A stretch of 64,000 bases of DNA from Metabacillus sp. FJAT-52054. Lineage in GTDB: Bacteria; Bacillota; Bacilli; Bacillales; Bacillaceae. The notes under the pieces are model-generated. The model searched no databases and had not been told where the DNA came from. It saw only the letters and a list, made by a program, of their open reading frames with translations. This document shows positions 17,187-27,020 of the stretch, one piece after another. The position numbers were made by a program, and so were the translations under genes. Where the stretch lies: the NCBI RefSeq assembly GCF_037201815.1, contig NZ_CP147407.1, forward strand, positions 1,488,001 to 1,552,000, written 5' to 3'. Within the stretch, counting starts at the first letter, position 1. Every line of letters begins with the position of its first letter.

Positions 17187-17429
17187 ATGTCGGAAAAGGA
17201 ACAAATCCAGGAAGTTCATAAGCTGTCGCAGGATATCTTAAGAACACTTTTAAAGGATGGGTATGAGGGAGATAACAGGGGATTAAGGAAAGCAGTTGAG
17301 CTTTTGTCGAGATCAGTTGGGGACTTGTCGGTCATGCATGATAAAAGAGATGTTTGCCACGAGGATCTATTGAAAGGGACACTGGCTAAGGTGCGAATAT
17401 CCTATAATGCAATACAAAACAATCAATAG
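17187..17429 (+). CDS. Small helical hypothetical protein
   Basis: Encodes 80 residues, predicted mostly helical and charged (EKEQIQEVHKLSQDILRTLL). No family recognised. The ATG at 17187 has an AAAGGGG site about 9 bases upstream; three earlier codons are possible but untypical. Ends before a good terminator. It might be cotranscribed with the upstream small gene; a 90-base gap with a G-rich tract separates them. Confidence 0.6.
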   Translation: MSEKEQIQEVHKLSQDILRTLLKDGYEGDNRGLRKAVELLSRSVGDLSVMHDKRDVCHEDLLKGTLAKVRISYNAIQNNQ

Positions 17430-17439
17430 ACATCGAGTG

Positions 17440-17470
17440 AATCCGTTTCTAATTTTAGAAACGGATTTAT
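17440..17470 (+). terminator. Terminator after the small helical gene
   Basis: The stem AATCCGTTTCT / AGAAACGGATT with an AATTTT loop, followed by TATTTA. Confidence 0.75.
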
Positions 17471-17617
17471 TTAGGCTTGTGCCAGTGCCCGCAAAATGAA
17501 GGCGGACTTCCTTCCGTATCTATTGGCTGGTCACGATTGTCATTGGGCTCCCCTTGTAAAATGTGGGCTATAGGACTTATTTTGCCAAACGTGTGTTCTG
17601 TTTTGGGCTGGTTATGT

Positions 17618-17625
17618 GCTATAAT
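17618..17625 (+). promoter_or_regulatory. Extended -10 promoter of the toxin gene
   Basis: TGCTATAAT is an extended -10 (TG-n-TATAAT). No clear -35 is visible. The transcript would start near 17632. Its leader has a CCCC/GGGG hairpin that abuts the ribosome site, which could slow translation. Confidence 0.6.
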
Positions 17626-17687
17626 GGACTTGCAGCAGGTTGCCCGGATAACGGGAGAATCCCCTTGCGGAAGGGGGGTGAGGTGGC

Positions 17688-17771
17688 ATGACCATTTATG
17701 AGAGTCTGATTTTGATGCTCACGTTTGGTTCTGTGGTTATCGCGATTCTTTCTTTTCCGAGAAAAAAATAA
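17688..17771 (+). CDS. Holin-like type I toxin peptide
   Basis: A 27-residue peptide, MTIYESLILMLTFGSVVIAILSFPRKK. A single hydrophobic span with a basic end fits the putative holin-like toxin family (Hol_Tox; members share a start like M-T-x-Y-E/Q-A-L and an LSF-K tail). Such peptides are membrane-active and usually held in check by an antisense RNA. GGTGAGG stands 4-5 bases before the ATG, and a hairpin lies just upstream of it. An antisense RNA candidate overlaps its 3' end (17763-17867, minus). Confidence 0.75.
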   Translation: MTIYESLILMLTFGSVVIAILSFPRKK

Positions 17772-17867
17772 CCTTCTCAAAAAGAGAAGGCTAACACACT
17801 GAGTAATTCTGCTGTGGCTGTATTAGATGTTGGCGCATCTAATCAGCCTTATACCGGTTTTCAATCC
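17763..17867 (-). ncRNA. Antisense RNA antitoxin candidate
   Basis: A minus-strand extended -10, TGATATACT (plus 17874-17882), would start an RNA near 17867. It would end in a hairpin (GAGAAGG / CCTTCTC family, plus 17772-17790) followed by TTATTTTTTT on the minus strand, a proper terminator. The RNA would be about 105 nt and would pair with the end and 3' UTR of the toxin message. A central stem-loop (ATTAGATG / CATCTAAT) carries a TTGG on the sense side, a U-turn-like kissing loop. Size and ends are estimates. Confidence 0.65.
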
Positions 17868-18055
17868 ATTTAAAGTATATCACACTTTCTAACCTGACTA
17901 TCCTTCTTTTTCATTTACATAAAGGAATAATTTAGAAATGAAATCTGGGTATTAATGAATATTATCAGCGGGCAGACCATTTAGATATATTTTCCGGGGC
18001 CGGCATAAAGCCGGTCCCATAGAAGAAAGGTTTGAAAAAACAGAGTAAAAAGAAG

Positions 18056-18090
18056 AGGCAGAGGAAGGTGAATCCATCCTCTGCCTTTTT
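18056..18090. terminator. Bidirectional terminator
   Basis: The stem AGGCAGAGGA / TCCTCTGCCT, followed by TTTTTAT on the plus strand and CTTCTTTTT on the minus. It ends the small gene at 18099. Between 17891 and 18055 I see only a weak GC hairpin near 18000. Confidence 0.7.
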
Positions 18091-18098
18091 ATGTAGCT

Positions 18099-18215
18099 TT
18101 ATTTTTGCTGTTTATTTTCTTTTTTTGCATTCATTTCTTTGCTGAATTCAGTATCAGCTTTTTGGTTTTGCTGGTTTTTCTGTTCTTTACTTTCATTCTG
18201 GTTGTTGTTAGTCAT
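18099..18215 (-). CDS. Tiny hydrophilic protein with a TEFSKE motif
   Basis: Encodes 38 residues, rich in Asn, Gln and Lys, with DTEFSKE in the middle. The motif resembles the TEFASE cut site of gamma-type small acid-soluble spore proteins, which germination protease GPR cleaves. The Gln/Asn-rich composition also fits that class. AAAGGAGG lies 7 bases before the ATG, so translation is credible. I would call it a spore-protein candidate, not proven. See 33940 and 39227. Confidence 0.6.
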   Translation of the reverse strand: MTNNNQNESKEQKNQQNQKADTEFSKEMNAKKENKQQK

Positions 18216-18353
18216 TTTTTATCCTCCTTTGCTTAAAAAGTTACGTAAGGGGTATTAAATCATCACGTACGCATCCTATTTTTTCCTTTTCTTATCATTC
18301 TATACATGGATTTAAGTTGAAAATCCGCATTTACTTAAAGGAGGGGCTTATAA

Positions 18354-19418
18354 ATGGAAAAGATCCGATCAGGATTAGTTGGATATGGATTATCAGGCCA
18401 GGTTTTTCATGCGCCATTTTTGCATGTAAACCCTCGGTTTGATTTATCAATGGTGATGGAGCGGTCTAAAAATCTTGCTAAAAAAAACTATCCTTATACG
18501 GAAAGAGTGACTTCATATGAGGAAATAATTGAGGATGACTCGATCGAACTGGTGATTATTACAACGCCTAATAAACATCATTATGAAATGGTTGAGCTGG
18601 CGCTATTAAAAGGGAAACATGTTCTCGTAGAAAAACCCTTCACCATTTCTTCCTCAGAAGGCTATAAACTATCCAGGCTTGCAAAGGAACAAAAGAAGGT
18701 TCTGGCTGTGTATCACAACCGCAGGTGGGATGGAGACTTTCTTACAGTTAGAGCGCTGCTTCAGCAGGGGATGCTTGGAAAACCTGCCGCTTATGAAGCT
18801 CATTTCGATCGGTTCGAAAAGAATGTAAGCTCCGGTGCCTGGCGGGAAAAGAATCATCCTGGATCAGGCATTGTATATGATTTGGGCTCTCATTTAATTG
18901 ATCAAGCTCTCTCACTTTTCGGAGTTCCAATAGAAATAAGTGCAGACATTGACATTCAGAGAGAAGGCGGTGCCGCAGATGATGCTTTTGCCATCAGGCT
19001 TTACTATCCGGAACTGACTGCCGTCCTTAAATCAGGGATGCTTGTCAGGGAGCCGGGGCCTCGCTTTCAAGTTCATGGGAGCAATGGTTCGTATGTAAAA
19101 TACGGAATTGACCCCCAGGAAGAAAGACTGGGTGCAGGAATGATGCCCGATGATGATGGAATCGGCATAGAGGAAGAAGAAATGTGGGGAATATTAAACA
19201 CTGATATAAACGGGCTCCATTATAAAGGGAAGATTGAAACGCTTCCAGGACAATACATGTCATTTTATGACGGCCTTTACCGATCAATCCGGGAAGGGGA
19301 GGCAGCACCTGTTCAGGCTGAGGATGCTGCAGATGTGATCAAAATCATCGAATGCGCTAAAATCAGCGCGGCAGAAAAAAGGACCGTTTCTTTTTCTGAA
19401 CAGCAGGCTGCTGAATAG
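18354..19418 (+). CDS. Gfo/Idh/MocA oxidoreductase, scyllo-inositol dehydrogenase-like
   Basis: Encodes 354 residues: an N-terminal Rossmann domain with GLVGYGLSGQVFHAP, the EKPF motif with its catalytic Lys near residue 92, then YHNRRWDGDF typical of the YvaA (IolW)/YdgJ branch. The C-terminal alpha/beta domain carries GSHLIDQAL. B. subtilis IolW is an NADPH-dependent scyllo-inositol dehydrogenase; that is the best analogy, and other polyols remain possible. Strong AAAGGAGG ribosome site. No clear operon partner. Confidence 0.85.
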   Translation: MEKIRSGLVGYGLSGQVFHAPFLHVNPRFDLSMVMERSKNLAKKNYPYTERVTSYEEIIEDDSIELVIITTPNKHHYEMVELALLKGKHVLVEKPFTISSSEGYKLSRLAKEQKKVLAVYHNRRWDGDFLTVRALLQQGMLGKPAAYEAHFDRFEKNVSSGAWREKNHPGSGIVYDLGSHLIDQALSLFGVPIEISADIDIQREGGAADDAFAIRLYYPELTAVLKSGMLVREPGPRFQVHGSNGSYVKYGIDPQEERLGAGMMPDDDGIGIEEEEMWGILNTDINGLHYKGKIETLPGQYMSFYDGLYRSIREGEAAPVQAEDAADVIKIIECAKISAAEKRTVSFSEQQAAE

Positions 19419-19463
19419 ATATATGATGGTTATGCCACTCTAGTAAAAAGAGGAGTGAGTATA

Positions 19464-19874
19464 ATGAAAAAACGTTATATAGCCGCGGCATTCGCCCTGC
19501 TGATTTCATCAGGATGCAAGGAGGATGATCAGGCATCTCCAAGAACTTTTTTAATTCCTGAAGGGTATACCGGCTGGGTGAAAATCGAATACGACAGCAC
19601 AGTAAAAGCTTCTACTTCCCAAAATGAAGGGGAAGTCCTGAAGGCAGATTCCAAAGGACTAATTAAAACGCGCGGCAGCAACATTCATGAAGGATGGGCT
19701 GAAAGCGACTATTTCTATGTGAATGAAAAAGGGGAAAAAAAGAAATTGAATCCGGATCAAATGATTCATGGGAACTCCAGCGGAAGAGAGTCAAATGAAA
19801 GAACCGAACAATATTTTTTTATTGGAACGAAAGAAGAGTTTCAGAAAAATCAATACAAACCTGAACACCCTTAA
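19464..19874 (+). CDS. Putative lipoprotein, DUF6843-like
   Basis: Encodes 136 residues: a signal with a hydrophobic core ending SSGC (Cys near 19), then a beta-rich domain starting near FLIPEGYTGWVKIEYD, a motif shared by DUF6843 proteins. Not typical at position -3 of the lipobox, but the Cys and the following acidic run fit a lipoprotein. The ATG at 19464 is 8 bases from GAGGAGTG; the GTG three codons earlier is in that site. Surface anchored; function unknown. Confidence 0.7.
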   Translation: MKKRYIAAAFALLISSGCKEDDQASPRTFLIPEGYTGWVKIEYDSTVKASTSQNEGEVLKADSKGLIKTRGSNIHEGWAESDYFYVNEKGEKKKLNPDQMIHGNSSGRESNERTEQYFFIGTKEEFQKNQYKPEHP

Positions 19875-19926
19875 TGGCTCCTTTTTGATTCTTACTCTTA
19901 ATTTCAACAATATCCGACAATATTCG

Positions 19927-19955
19927 TTGACGTCAGGCTTAAACACCTGTACGAT
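19927..19955 (+). promoter_or_regulatory. Promoter of glcT
   Basis: TTGACG, a 17-bp spacer and TACGAT, about 38 bases before the glcT GTG. Confidence 0.6.
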
Positions 19956-19992
19956 ATGAAGGGTTATAGCATGAAAAGGAGCTGGGTAGGTC

Positions 19993-20838
19993 GTGAGTAC
20001 GCCCTTTATCGTTAAGAAAGTCCTTAATAATAATGTGCTGATTGCTGATCACCTGGAGTTTCATGAGGTTGTCCTTATAGGCAGGGGAATTGGTTTTGGC
20101 AGATCTAAAGGCGATCAAATTGAAGAACATTCCTATGAAAAAATGTTTGTGCTCAAAAATGAAAAGGAACAGGAACAATATAAAATGCTTCTTCCTTATA
20201 TTGATGAAGAGGTTATTGCCGTCATTCATGAAGTGATTCAGCATATTGAGGCCAGGCTGGATCAGCCGCTGAATGAACACATTCATATTGGCCTGACAGA
20301 CCACATCTCTTTCGCACTGAAAAGAAAAAAGCAGGGGATGGATCTGAAAAATCCTTTCATGATTGAAACAAAAACATTGTATCCTCTGGAGTATGAGCTT
20401 GCCAAAGAAGCGGTTGATATGATTGAGAAGCGCTTGAATGTCAGTCTCCCTGAAGGAGAAGTAGGATTTATTGTTCTTCATATTCATGGTGCCATTACAG
20501 ATAAGCCTTTACGTGAAGTGAACCAATCTTCACAGCTGATCGCCCTTTTAACAGGAATTATCGAGGACTCTTTAAAAATCCAAATTGATCGCGAAAGCAT
20601 CAATTATTTAAGGCTTGTCCGGCATATTCGTTTTACAATTGACCGGGTACAGGCAGGAGAAAAACTCGAAGAACCAGAAAAAATGGCAGACCTGTTGAAA
20701 AACGAATATCCTCTATGCTATAATACTGCTTGGAAATTAGTAAAAGTGATGCAGCAAACGCTTAAAAAGCCTGTATATAATGCAGAAGCAGTATACCTGA
20801 CCATGCATTTATACCGTCTATCCAATAAAATAACGTAA
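19993..20838 (+). CDS. glcT: GlcT, RNA-binding antiterminator of ptsGHI
   Basis: Encodes 281 residues. The co-antiterminator (CAT) domain is residues 1-60 (VLIGRGIGFGR), followed by PRD1 and PRD2. The phosphorylated PRD histidines are visible at 104, 163, 211 and 272. GlcT binds an RNA antiterminator in the ptsG leader and prevents early termination when glucose is transported; EII-Glc phosphorylates it to switch it off otherwise. GTG start; a clear ribosome site is weak (GGTAGGTC). Next to ptsGHI, as in B. subtilis. Confidence 0.93.
   Translation: MSTPFIVKKVLNNNVLIADHLEFHEVVLIGRGIGFGRSKGDQIEEHSYEKMFVLKNEKEQEQYKMLLPYIDEEVIAVIHEVIQHIEARLDQPLNEHIHIGLTDHISFALKRKKQGMDLKNPFMIETKTLYPLEYELAKEAVDMIEKRLNVSLPEGEVGFIVLHIHGAITDKPLREVNQSSQLIALLTGIIEDSLKIQIDRESINYLRLVRHIRFTIDRVQAGEKLEEPEKMADLLKNEYPLCYNTAWKLVKVMQQTLKKPVYNAEAVYLTMHLYRLSNKIT
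20695..20724 (+). promoter_or_regulatory. Promoter of ptsGHI inside the glcT end
   Basis: TTGAAA, an 18-bp spacer, then TGCTATAAT (extended -10) at 20717-20724. Transcription from here would start near 20731 and give a leader of about 345 nt that includes the antiterminator. Confidence 0.6.
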
Positions 20839-20847
20839 CCGGTATCA

Positions 20848-20962
20848 GCGTGTAACTGATTCGATCAGGCATGAGTGATCAAGGCTTAGGTTTTCCGGCT
20901 TCCTGTTTTGGGAATGGTTTATTCGGGGAATCTTCACACCTTGTTTCACCATGCCTTTTTTA
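20848..20962 (+). promoter_or_regulatory. GlcT antiterminator (RAT) and leader terminator
   Basis: The segment GTGTAACTGATTCGATCAGG then CATGAGTG resembles the conserved ptsG RAT that GlcT binds. AGGCATG (20867-20873) pairs with CATGCCT (20950-20956), which is followed by TTTTT, so the RAT and the terminator arms overlap and exclude one another. No gene lies in the 237 bases between glcT and ptsG. Confidence 0.75.
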
Positions 20963-21075
20963 TTTGTTTTTTAGCGATTTTTGCTAACGGCTAATAAGAA
21001 AACGGTTGCAACATGCATTTATAGGATTTTTTTGCGTCTGCACGCACAAAATAGGGTCAAGGAGGATTGAATCGA

Positions 21076-23175
21076 ATGTTCAAAAATTTATTTGGCGTTT
21101 TGCAGAAAATCGGTAAAGCACTTATGCTTCCGGTAGCGATTTTGCCAGCGGCAGGAATATTGCTTGCCTTTGGTAACGCGATGCAAAACCCTCAGCTAAC
21201 AGCAAAAATACCTGCATTAACAAATGAAACCTTTACATTAATCGCAAAGGTGATGGAATCCTCAGGGGACATCGTCTTTTCAAATCTCCCGCTTCTTTTT
21301 GCAGTAGGGGTAGCGATAGGACTCGCTAAAGGTGATGGTGTTGCGGGAATCGCGGCAATCATCGGTTACCTGGTCATGAACGCGACAATGAGCGCCGTTC
21401 TTACTCAAACTGGACAGCTTCCAACAGATGCTGTTGAGTTGGCGAACTTCTTCAAGGCTGGTCATCCTGAATATGCCAAAGTCCTTGGGATGGCAACACT
21501 TCAGACCGGGGTATTCGGCGGGATTATAATAGGTGTTCTTGCGGCTTCCATGTACAACCGTTTTTATAATATTGAGCTTCCTCAGTATCTTGGGTTCTTC
21601 GCAGGAAAGCGCTTTGTTCCAATTGTAACCGCTGTTTCTGCTTTAATTATCGGATTGATCATGCTATTTGTATGGCCTCCGGTTCAAACTGGCCTAAACG
21701 CATTCTCAACAGGATTGCTTGATGCAAATCCAACTCTTGCGGCATTCGTATTTGGTTTGATTGAACGTTCTTTAATTCCGTTCGGTCTTCATCACATTTT
21801 CTACGCACCGTTCTGGTTTGAATTTGGTAACTATACGAATCAGGCAGGAGAGCTTGTACGCGGTGATCAGCGTATTTTCATGGCACAAATTAAAGACGGC
21901 GCTGAATTGACAGCTGGTACATTTATGACTGGTAAGTTCCCGTTCATGATGTTCGGACTTCCTGCAGCGGCTCTTGCCATTTATCACGAAGCACGTCCTG
22001 AAAACAAAAAGCTTGTTGCAGGTATCATGGGTTCTGCAGCATTAACTTCCTTCTTAACAGGGATTACAGAACCCCTTGAGTTTAGCTTCCTGTTTGTTGC
22101 ACCAATACTTTTTGGTATCCATGCAGTGTTTGCAGGCCTTTCCTTTATGGTTATGCAATTGCTTAATGTTAAAATTGGTATGACATTCTCCGGTGGGGTT
22201 ATCGACTATGTCCTATTCGGTATTCTTCCAAACCGGACAGACTGGTGGCTTGTTATTCCGGTAGGACTTGTCCTGGCTGTTGTTTATTACTTCGGCTTCC
22301 GCTTTGCGATTCGCAAGTTCAATCTGGGAACTCCTGGCCGTGAAGAAGTCAAAGCTGAAGAAGGCGGCGACAGCGCACAAGCTGGAGAAGGAGATCTTCC
22401 TTACGAAATTCTTCAAGCTCTTGGAGGACAGGAAAACATTAAGGATCTTGATGCATGTATCACCAGACTTCGTGTGCAAGTTCAAGATGTGAAAGCTGTT
22501 AAAAAAGACCGTCTGAAAAACCTTGGAGCATCAGGTGTCCTTGAAGTCGGTAACAACATTCAGGCTATTTTTGGACCTAAATCCGATAACCTTAAAGGAC
22601 AGATTCAAGATGTCATTGCGGGGAAACGTCCTCGTCCGCAGCAGCCTGTTAATGTGAAAGAGGAAATAGAACAGCAAATCGAAGAAGTGAATCCAGAAGC
22701 TCTTCAAAATCACTTTGATTCTGAGCATTTTGTTTCTCCGATTCACGGCCGTATTCACCCGATTACAGAGGTGCCTGATCAAGTGTTCTCTGGAAAAATG
22801 ATGGGTGACGGATTTGCCATCGAGCCAATTGAAGGTACAGTCGTATCTCCGGTAGATGGAAAAATCCTGAACATCTTCCCTACGAAGCATGCGATTGGAA
22901 TTCTTTCCGACAGCGGCCATGAAATATTAATTCACGTAGGAATTGACACGGTTAGCCTGAAAGGTGAAGGTTTCGAGTCGTTCATCTCTGAAGGAGACCG
23001 AGTGAAAAAAGGACAAAAACTTCTTGAAGTCAATCTAGAATTCATAAAAGCTAATGCACCATCTACGATTACTCCGATTGTCTTCACGAATCTTAAGGAC
23101 GGAGAAACACTTGAGCTTCTGGAAACAGGCGAAGTGAAAATTGAACAGAAAAACATTGTGAAAATTACAAAATAA
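21076..23175 (+). CDS. ptsG: Glucose-specific PTS enzyme IICBA
   Basis: Imports and phosphorylates glucose. At 699 residues it equals the B. subtilis protein. The order is EIIC (about 1-415, membrane), EIIB with phosphorylated Cys461 ([10 protein letters not shown]), then EIIA with His620 ([10 protein letters not shown]). Tight blocks such as [11 protein letters not shown] in EIIC are typical of glucose-family IIC. The start ATG at 21076 is 10 bases from AAGGAGG; the TTG at 21067 is too close. Controlled by GlcT through the leader upstream. First of three genes with ptsH and ptsI. Confidence 0.95.
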   Translation: MFKNLFGVLQKIGKALMLPVAILPAAGILLAFGNAMQNPQLTAKIPALTNETFTLIAKVMESSGDIVFSNLPLLFAVGVAIGLAKGDGVAGIAAIIGYLVMNATMSAVLTQTGQLPTDAVELANFFKAGHPEYAKVLGMATLQTGVFGGIIIGVLAASMYNRFYNIELPQYLGFFAGKRFVPIVTAVSALIIGLIMLFVWPPVQTGLNAFSTGLLDANPTLAAFVFGLIERSLIPFGLHHIFYAPFWFEFGNYTNQAGELVRGDQRIFMAQIKDGAELTAGTFMTGKFPFMMFGLPAAALAIYHEARPENKKLVAGIMGSAALTSFLTGITEPLEFSFLFVAPILFGIHAVFAGLSFMVMQLLNVKIGMTFSGGVIDYVLFGILPNRTDWWLVIPVGLVLAVVYYFGFRFAIRKFNLGTPGREEVKAEEGGDSAQAGEGDLPYEILQALGGQENIKDLDACITRLRVQVQDVKAVKKDRLKNLGASGVLEVGNNIQAIFGPKSDNLKGQIQDVIAGKRPRPQQPVNVKEEIEQQIEEVNPEALQNHFDSEHFVSPIHGRIHPITEVPDQVFSGKMMGDGFAIEPIEGTVVSPVDGKILNIFPTKHAIGILSDSGHEILIHVGIDTVSLKGEGFESFISEGDRVKKGQKLLEVNLEFIKANAPSTITPIVFTNLKDGETLELLETGEVKIEQKNIVKITK

Positions 23176-23277
23176 TTTGCATCGTACCGTCTCACTTGTC
23201 AGATGATGAGCGGGACTGGTAAGATAACATATTGTGAACAATTAAAAATACGCATAATGATAAAGGAGAAGATTAAC

Positions 23278-23544
23278 ATGGCTGAAAAAACATTTAAAGT
23301 AACTGCGGAATCCGGAATTCATGCACGTCCTGCAACAGTATTGGTACAAACGGCTAGCCGTTTTGATGCAGATATTAACCTTGAATACAACGGTAAAACA
23401 GTAAACCTTAAATCCATTATGGGTGTTATGTCACTTGGTATTGCAAAGGATTCTGAAATCAAAATCACTGCAAGCGGTTCTGATGAAAGCGAAGCGATTT
23501 CTGCTCTTGAAGAAACAATGAAAAACGAAGGGCTAGGAGAATAA
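23278..23544 (+). CDS. ptsH: HPr phosphocarrier protein
   Basis: Encodes 88 residues, the normal HPr length. His15 in GIHARPA accepts phosphate from enzyme I; Ser46 in LKSIMG is the site of HPr kinase for catabolite control through CcpA. ATG with AAAGGAG 9 bases away. The open frame upstream to 23203 lacks a ribosome site. Sits 102 bases after ptsG and overlaps the start of ptsI by one base. Confidence 0.97.
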   Translation: MAEKTFKVTAESGIHARPATVLVQTASRFDADINLEYNGKTVNLKSIMGVMSLGIAKDSEIKITASGSDESEAISALEETMKNEGLGE

Positions 23545-25262
23545 TGCTCGAGCTTAAAGGTATCGGAGCTTCTGCCGGTATTGCGATTGCGAAAGCGTAT
23601 CGCCTTGAAGAACCAGAGCTTACTGTTTCCAAAACAACAGTTGCGGATCAGGATGCAGAGATTCGCCGGTTTGAAGAAGCTATTCAAAAATCAAAATCAG
23701 AGCTTGAAAAAATTAAAGACCATGCTTTTAAAGAACTTGGAAAAGACAAAGCAGAAATTTTTGCTGCTCACTTGCTTGTACTAAGCGATCCTGAGCTCTT
23801 AAATCCAGTCAAAGATAAAATCAGCAGTGATGCTTCCAATGCTGAATTTGCAATGAAAGAAACGGCTGACATGTTTGTCAGCATGTTTGAATCAATGGAC
23901 AATGAATACATGAAGGAACGTGCGGCAGATATCCGTGACGTGACGAAGCGTGTCATTGCTCATCTGATTGGCGTAGAGCTTCCTAATCCATCTCTAATTT
24001 CAGAAGAGGTTGTCATTATAGCTGAAGATTTAACTCCTTCTGATACAGCTCAGTTAAACCGCCAATATGTACTAGGTTTCACTACTGATATCGGTGGCCG
24101 TACCTCTCACTCAGCCATTATGGCCCGTTCCATGGAAATTCCGGCTGTTGTTGGAACGAAAGAAGCGACAGCGAAAATTCAGAATGGAACAATGGTTATT
24201 GTAGATGGGCTTAGCGGTGATGTGATCATTGATCCATCTGCAGAAACGATTGCTGCTTATGAAGAAAAGAAGCAGCAGCACGAAGCTCAAAAAGCCGAGT
24301 GGGCGAAGCTTGTTAACGAGCCGACCGTCTCTAAAGACGGACAGCACGTTGAGCTTGCAGCAAACATTGGTACTCCTAAAGATGTTAAAGGCGTAATTGA
24401 AAACGGCGGAGAAGCAGTTGGACTTTACCGTACTGAATTCCTTTACATGGGCCGCGATCAGCTTCCTACAGAGGACGAGCAGTTCGAAGCTTACAAGGCT
24501 GTTCTAACCAATATGGAAGGCAAGCCTGTTGTCGTTCGTACACTTGATATCGGAGGAGACAAGGAGCTTCCTTACCTTCACCTTCCGAAGGAGATGAATC
24601 CATTCCTTGGCTTCCGTGCAATCCGTCTTTGCCTGGAAGAGCAGGACATTTTCAGAACACAGCTTCGCGCATTGCTTCGTGCAAGTGTTTACGGAAACCT
24701 GCGCATCATGTTCCCTATGATTGCCACTCTTGATGAGTTTAGGCAGGCAAAAGCTGTTCTTCTTGAAGAAAAAGCAGCGCTGCAATCTAAAGGTACAGTA
24801 GTTTCTGAGAATATTGAAATCGGAATAATGGTTGAAATTCCATCCACAGCTGTGATGGCAGATGTGTTTGCTAAGGAAGTAGACTTCTTCAGCATCGGAA
24901 CGAATGACCTTGTGCAATATACAATGGCTGCGGACCGGATGAACGAACGGGTATCCTACCTTTATCAGCCATACAATCCTGCTATCCTGCGCTTGATCAC
25001 ACTTGTAATTGAAGCGGCGCATAAAGAGGGCAAATGGGTTGGAATGTGCGGAGAAATGGCTGGAGATCCAATTGCGATTCCGATTCTTCTCGGACTGGGA
25101 CTGGACGAGTTCTCCATGAGTGCTACTTCCATTCTTCCGGCAAGAACACAGATCCTTAATCTTTCCAAAGAAGAAGCTGCTTCCCATAAAGAGCAGATCC
25201 TTGGAATGCAAACGACGCAAGAGGTTATTGATTTCGTAAAGAAAACATTTGACGTAAAATAA
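23544..25262 (+). CDS. ptsI: PTS enzyme I
   Basis: Encodes 572 residues. Takes phosphate from phosphoenolpyruvate onto His189 (GGRTSHSAI) and passes it to HPr. The C-terminal PEP-binding domain shows [25 protein letters not shown] and the conserved MCGEMAGDP. The ATG overlaps the ptsH stop (TAATG), so the two are translationally coupled. Ends in a hairpin terminator. Cytoplasmic. Confidence 0.97.
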   Translation: MLELKGIGASAGIAIAKAYRLEEPELTVSKTTVADQDAEIRRFEEAIQKSKSELEKIKDHAFKELGKDKAEIFAAHLLVLSDPELLNPVKDKISSDASNAEFAMKETADMFVSMFESMDNEYMKERAADIRDVTKRVIAHLIGVELPNPSLISEEVVIIAEDLTPSDTAQLNRQYVLGFTTDIGGRTSHSAIMARSMEIPAVVGTKEATAKIQNGTMVIVDGLSGDVIIDPSAETIAAYEEKKQQHEAQKAEWAKLVNEPTVSKDGQHVELAANIGTPKDVKGVIENGGEAVGLYRTEFLYMGRDQLPTEDEQFEAYKAVLTNMEGKPVVVRTLDIGGDKELPYLHLPKEMNPFLGFRAIRLCLEEQDIFRTQLRALLRASVYGNLRIMFPMIATLDEFRQAKAVLLEEKAALQSKGTVVSENIEIGIMVEIPSTAVMADVFAKEVDFFSIGTNDLVQYTMAADRMNERVSYLYQPYNPAILRLITLVIEAAHKEGKWVGMCGEMAGDPIAIPILLGLGLDEFSMSATSILPARTQILNLSKEEAASHKEQILGMQTTQEVIDFVKKTFDVK

Positions 25263-25273
25263 GATTGCTTAAA

Positions 25274-25300
25274 GGACAGGCGAAAGCCTGTCTTTTTTTG
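25274..25300 (+). terminator. Terminator of ptsGHI
   Basis: The stem GACAGGC / GCCTGTC with a GAAA loop and a T-run. Confidence 0.88.
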
Positions 25301-25340
25301 CATATTTTTGTAGAAAAATGGGCTATTGGATAGAATTTAC

Positions 25341-25349
25341 TGATATAAT
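25341..25349 (+). promoter_or_regulatory. Extended -10 upstream of the histidine kinase
   Basis: TGATATAAT at 25341-25349, with no clear -35, about 130 bases before the kinase gene. Confidence 0.45.
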
Positions 25350-25475
25350 GGCTGTAATCAAATACATATGAACGGGATTATAGATACGCTTCTCATTCCA
25401 TCCTCATATATTTGAAGGGTGAAAAAGGGATGACAGGTCTGGCTGCGATTAATCTCATGAAGAAGAGGTTTTATA

Positions 25476-27020
25476 ATGGATAACAAGCAGTTAATAATAA
25501 AAAGGAACCACTTTTTAATTAGGTTGCTGTGTCTTTTTTACATTTTGGACCTTGGATTTATTTACGTAATTGATGGGGTTCGGGATTACTGGCACTTATG
25601 CCTTTTTTTTGGAGTTCCGTTTATTCTCCTATTTATTACCGAAAAAAAGATGAATCCTGTGTGGCAGATGTACGCGCTGATTGCTCTTTTATACAGTTAT
25701 TTATTTATGCTGAATGTGACGGTTCCATCCTTTGTTAACATCATGTTTCTAGTTTTGCCTATATTGGTTAGCACAATTTACCAGGATGGCAGAATCCTGA
25801 TTTCATCCGGTCTTTTCACAGCAGCTGCTCAATTGTATTTCTTCTATGCAGATTATAATGCTCTTATGCTGAGTGTAACAAATAAAGAAATTGCGTATTA
25901 TCTGCTTTTCACGATTCTGGTTCTTTTTTTCCAGCTGTACTATCTTCAATTCTTAGGAAAGCTTTGGAAACAGGTGAATGAGCAAAAGGATGCAATGGCT
26001 GTAACTCTTGAATCAACGAAGGCACAGCTGGAACTGCTTTTTTCCCAAAGTAAAGATGCAATTGCTTTGCTTGATACTGAATATAAGGTAACGGCTGTGA
26101 ATCCGGCATTTGAAAAGTTATATCAAATGGCGGAAGATGATCTGAAAGGCAAGATCTATCCGCACGGTGAATATGCATTCCTTCATGATTTTACATACGA
26201 AAGATTGGAAAGCCGGATCAGCCGCACGGACCGTACCGGGGATGGCAGACTCGTAGAAGTGGAAGTGGCTGTTTCACCTATTTACGGAGACAAGGGAGCA
26301 TTAATAGCCCATTCAGAAATTATCCGCGATGTGACGGAGAGAAGAACAGAGGAGCTCATGCTCATACAGGCTGAAAAGCTTAAAGTAGCGGGTGAAATGG
26401 CGGCAGGTGTTGCACATGAAATTAGAAACCCGTTGACGGTTCTGCAGGGTTTTCTGCAAATGCTTCAGGAAAATGCACCTGCCGATTACCCGTATACGGA
26501 AATCATGCTTGCGGAACTCAAACGTTTGAATGAAATTGTCAGTGAGTTTCTTATCCTTTCAAAACCTCAATCCGTAACCCGTAAATTATTTAATTTGAGG
26601 GATGTCCTTAATGAAACGATTACTTTTTTTGGTTCTGAAATGGCTCTTAATAACATTGTAATTGAGATTAGCGAAATTCAGTCGTTTTCGATAAATGGAG
26701 ATGGAAATCAAATTAAGCAGGTTCTGATTAATCTTTTGAAAAATGCGAGTGATGCAATGCCAAACGGAGGAACCATTAATGTTTCTTTGATAAAAACAGA
26801 GGATCGAAAGGTAACTTTAATCATTCATGACAGCGGAAAAGGGATCCCGTCAAACGTTTTAAAGAAAATTAAAGAACCTTTCTTTACGACAAAAGAAAAA
26901 GGAACAGGACTCGGTCTTGTTATTACTGAAAAAATAATGAATCAGCATGGCGGCTCAATGGAAATTGAGAGTGAGGAAGGAAAAGGGACAAAAGTAAAAC
27001 TTCATCTGCCGCTGCCTTAA
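25476..27020 (+). CDS. Membrane histidine kinase with PAS domain, sporulation-kinase type
   Basis: Encodes 514 residues: about six membrane spans (1-165), a linker helix, a PAS domain (about 185-290), HisKA with phosphorylated His314 (VAHEIRNPLT), and HATPase (about 395-514; DSGKGIP, GTGLGL). No response regulator lies beside it, as for the orphan kinases that feed Spo0F. B. subtilis carries mcpC at this place, so this kinase seems lineage-specific or moved. The ATG start has a modest AGAGG site. The signal is unknown. Confidence 0.82.
   Translation: MDNKQLIIKRNHFLIRLLCLFYILDLGFIYVIDGVRDYWHLCLFFGVPFILLFITEKKMNPVWQMYALIALLYSYLFMLNVTVPSFVNIMFLVLPILVSTIYQDGRILISSGLFTAAAQLYFFYADYNALMLSVTNKEIAYYLLFTILVLFFQLYYLQFLGKLWKQVNEQKDAMAVTLESTKAQLELLFSQSKDAIALLDTEYKVTAVNPAFEKLYQMAEDDLKGKIYPHGEYAFLHDFTYERLESRISRTDRTGDGRLVEVEVAVSPIYGDKGALIAHSEIIRDVTERRTEELMLIQAEKLKVAGEMAAGVAHEIRNPLTVLQGFLQMLQENAPADYPYTEIMLAELKRLNEIVSEFLILSKPQSVTRKLFNLRDVLNETITFFGSEMALNNIVIEISEIQSFSINGDGNQIKQVLINLLKNASDAMPNGGTINVSLIKTEDRKVTLIIHDSGKGIPSNVLKKIKEPFFTTKEKGTGLGLVITEKIMNQHGGSMEIESEEGKGTKVKLHLPLP

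Noticed and set aside
17477..17701. 74-codon frame upstream of the toxin
   Set aside because: Overlaps the toxin promoter and leader; Cys/Trp-rich with no site; the short toxin frame fits better.
19939..20487. 182-codon frame antisense to glcT
   Set aside because: Covers the conserved glcT frame; no family and no start signal.
24504..25220. 238-codon frame antisense to ptsI
   Set aside because: Entirely inside a certain gene, rich in Cys and His with no ribosome site; a shadow of codon bias.
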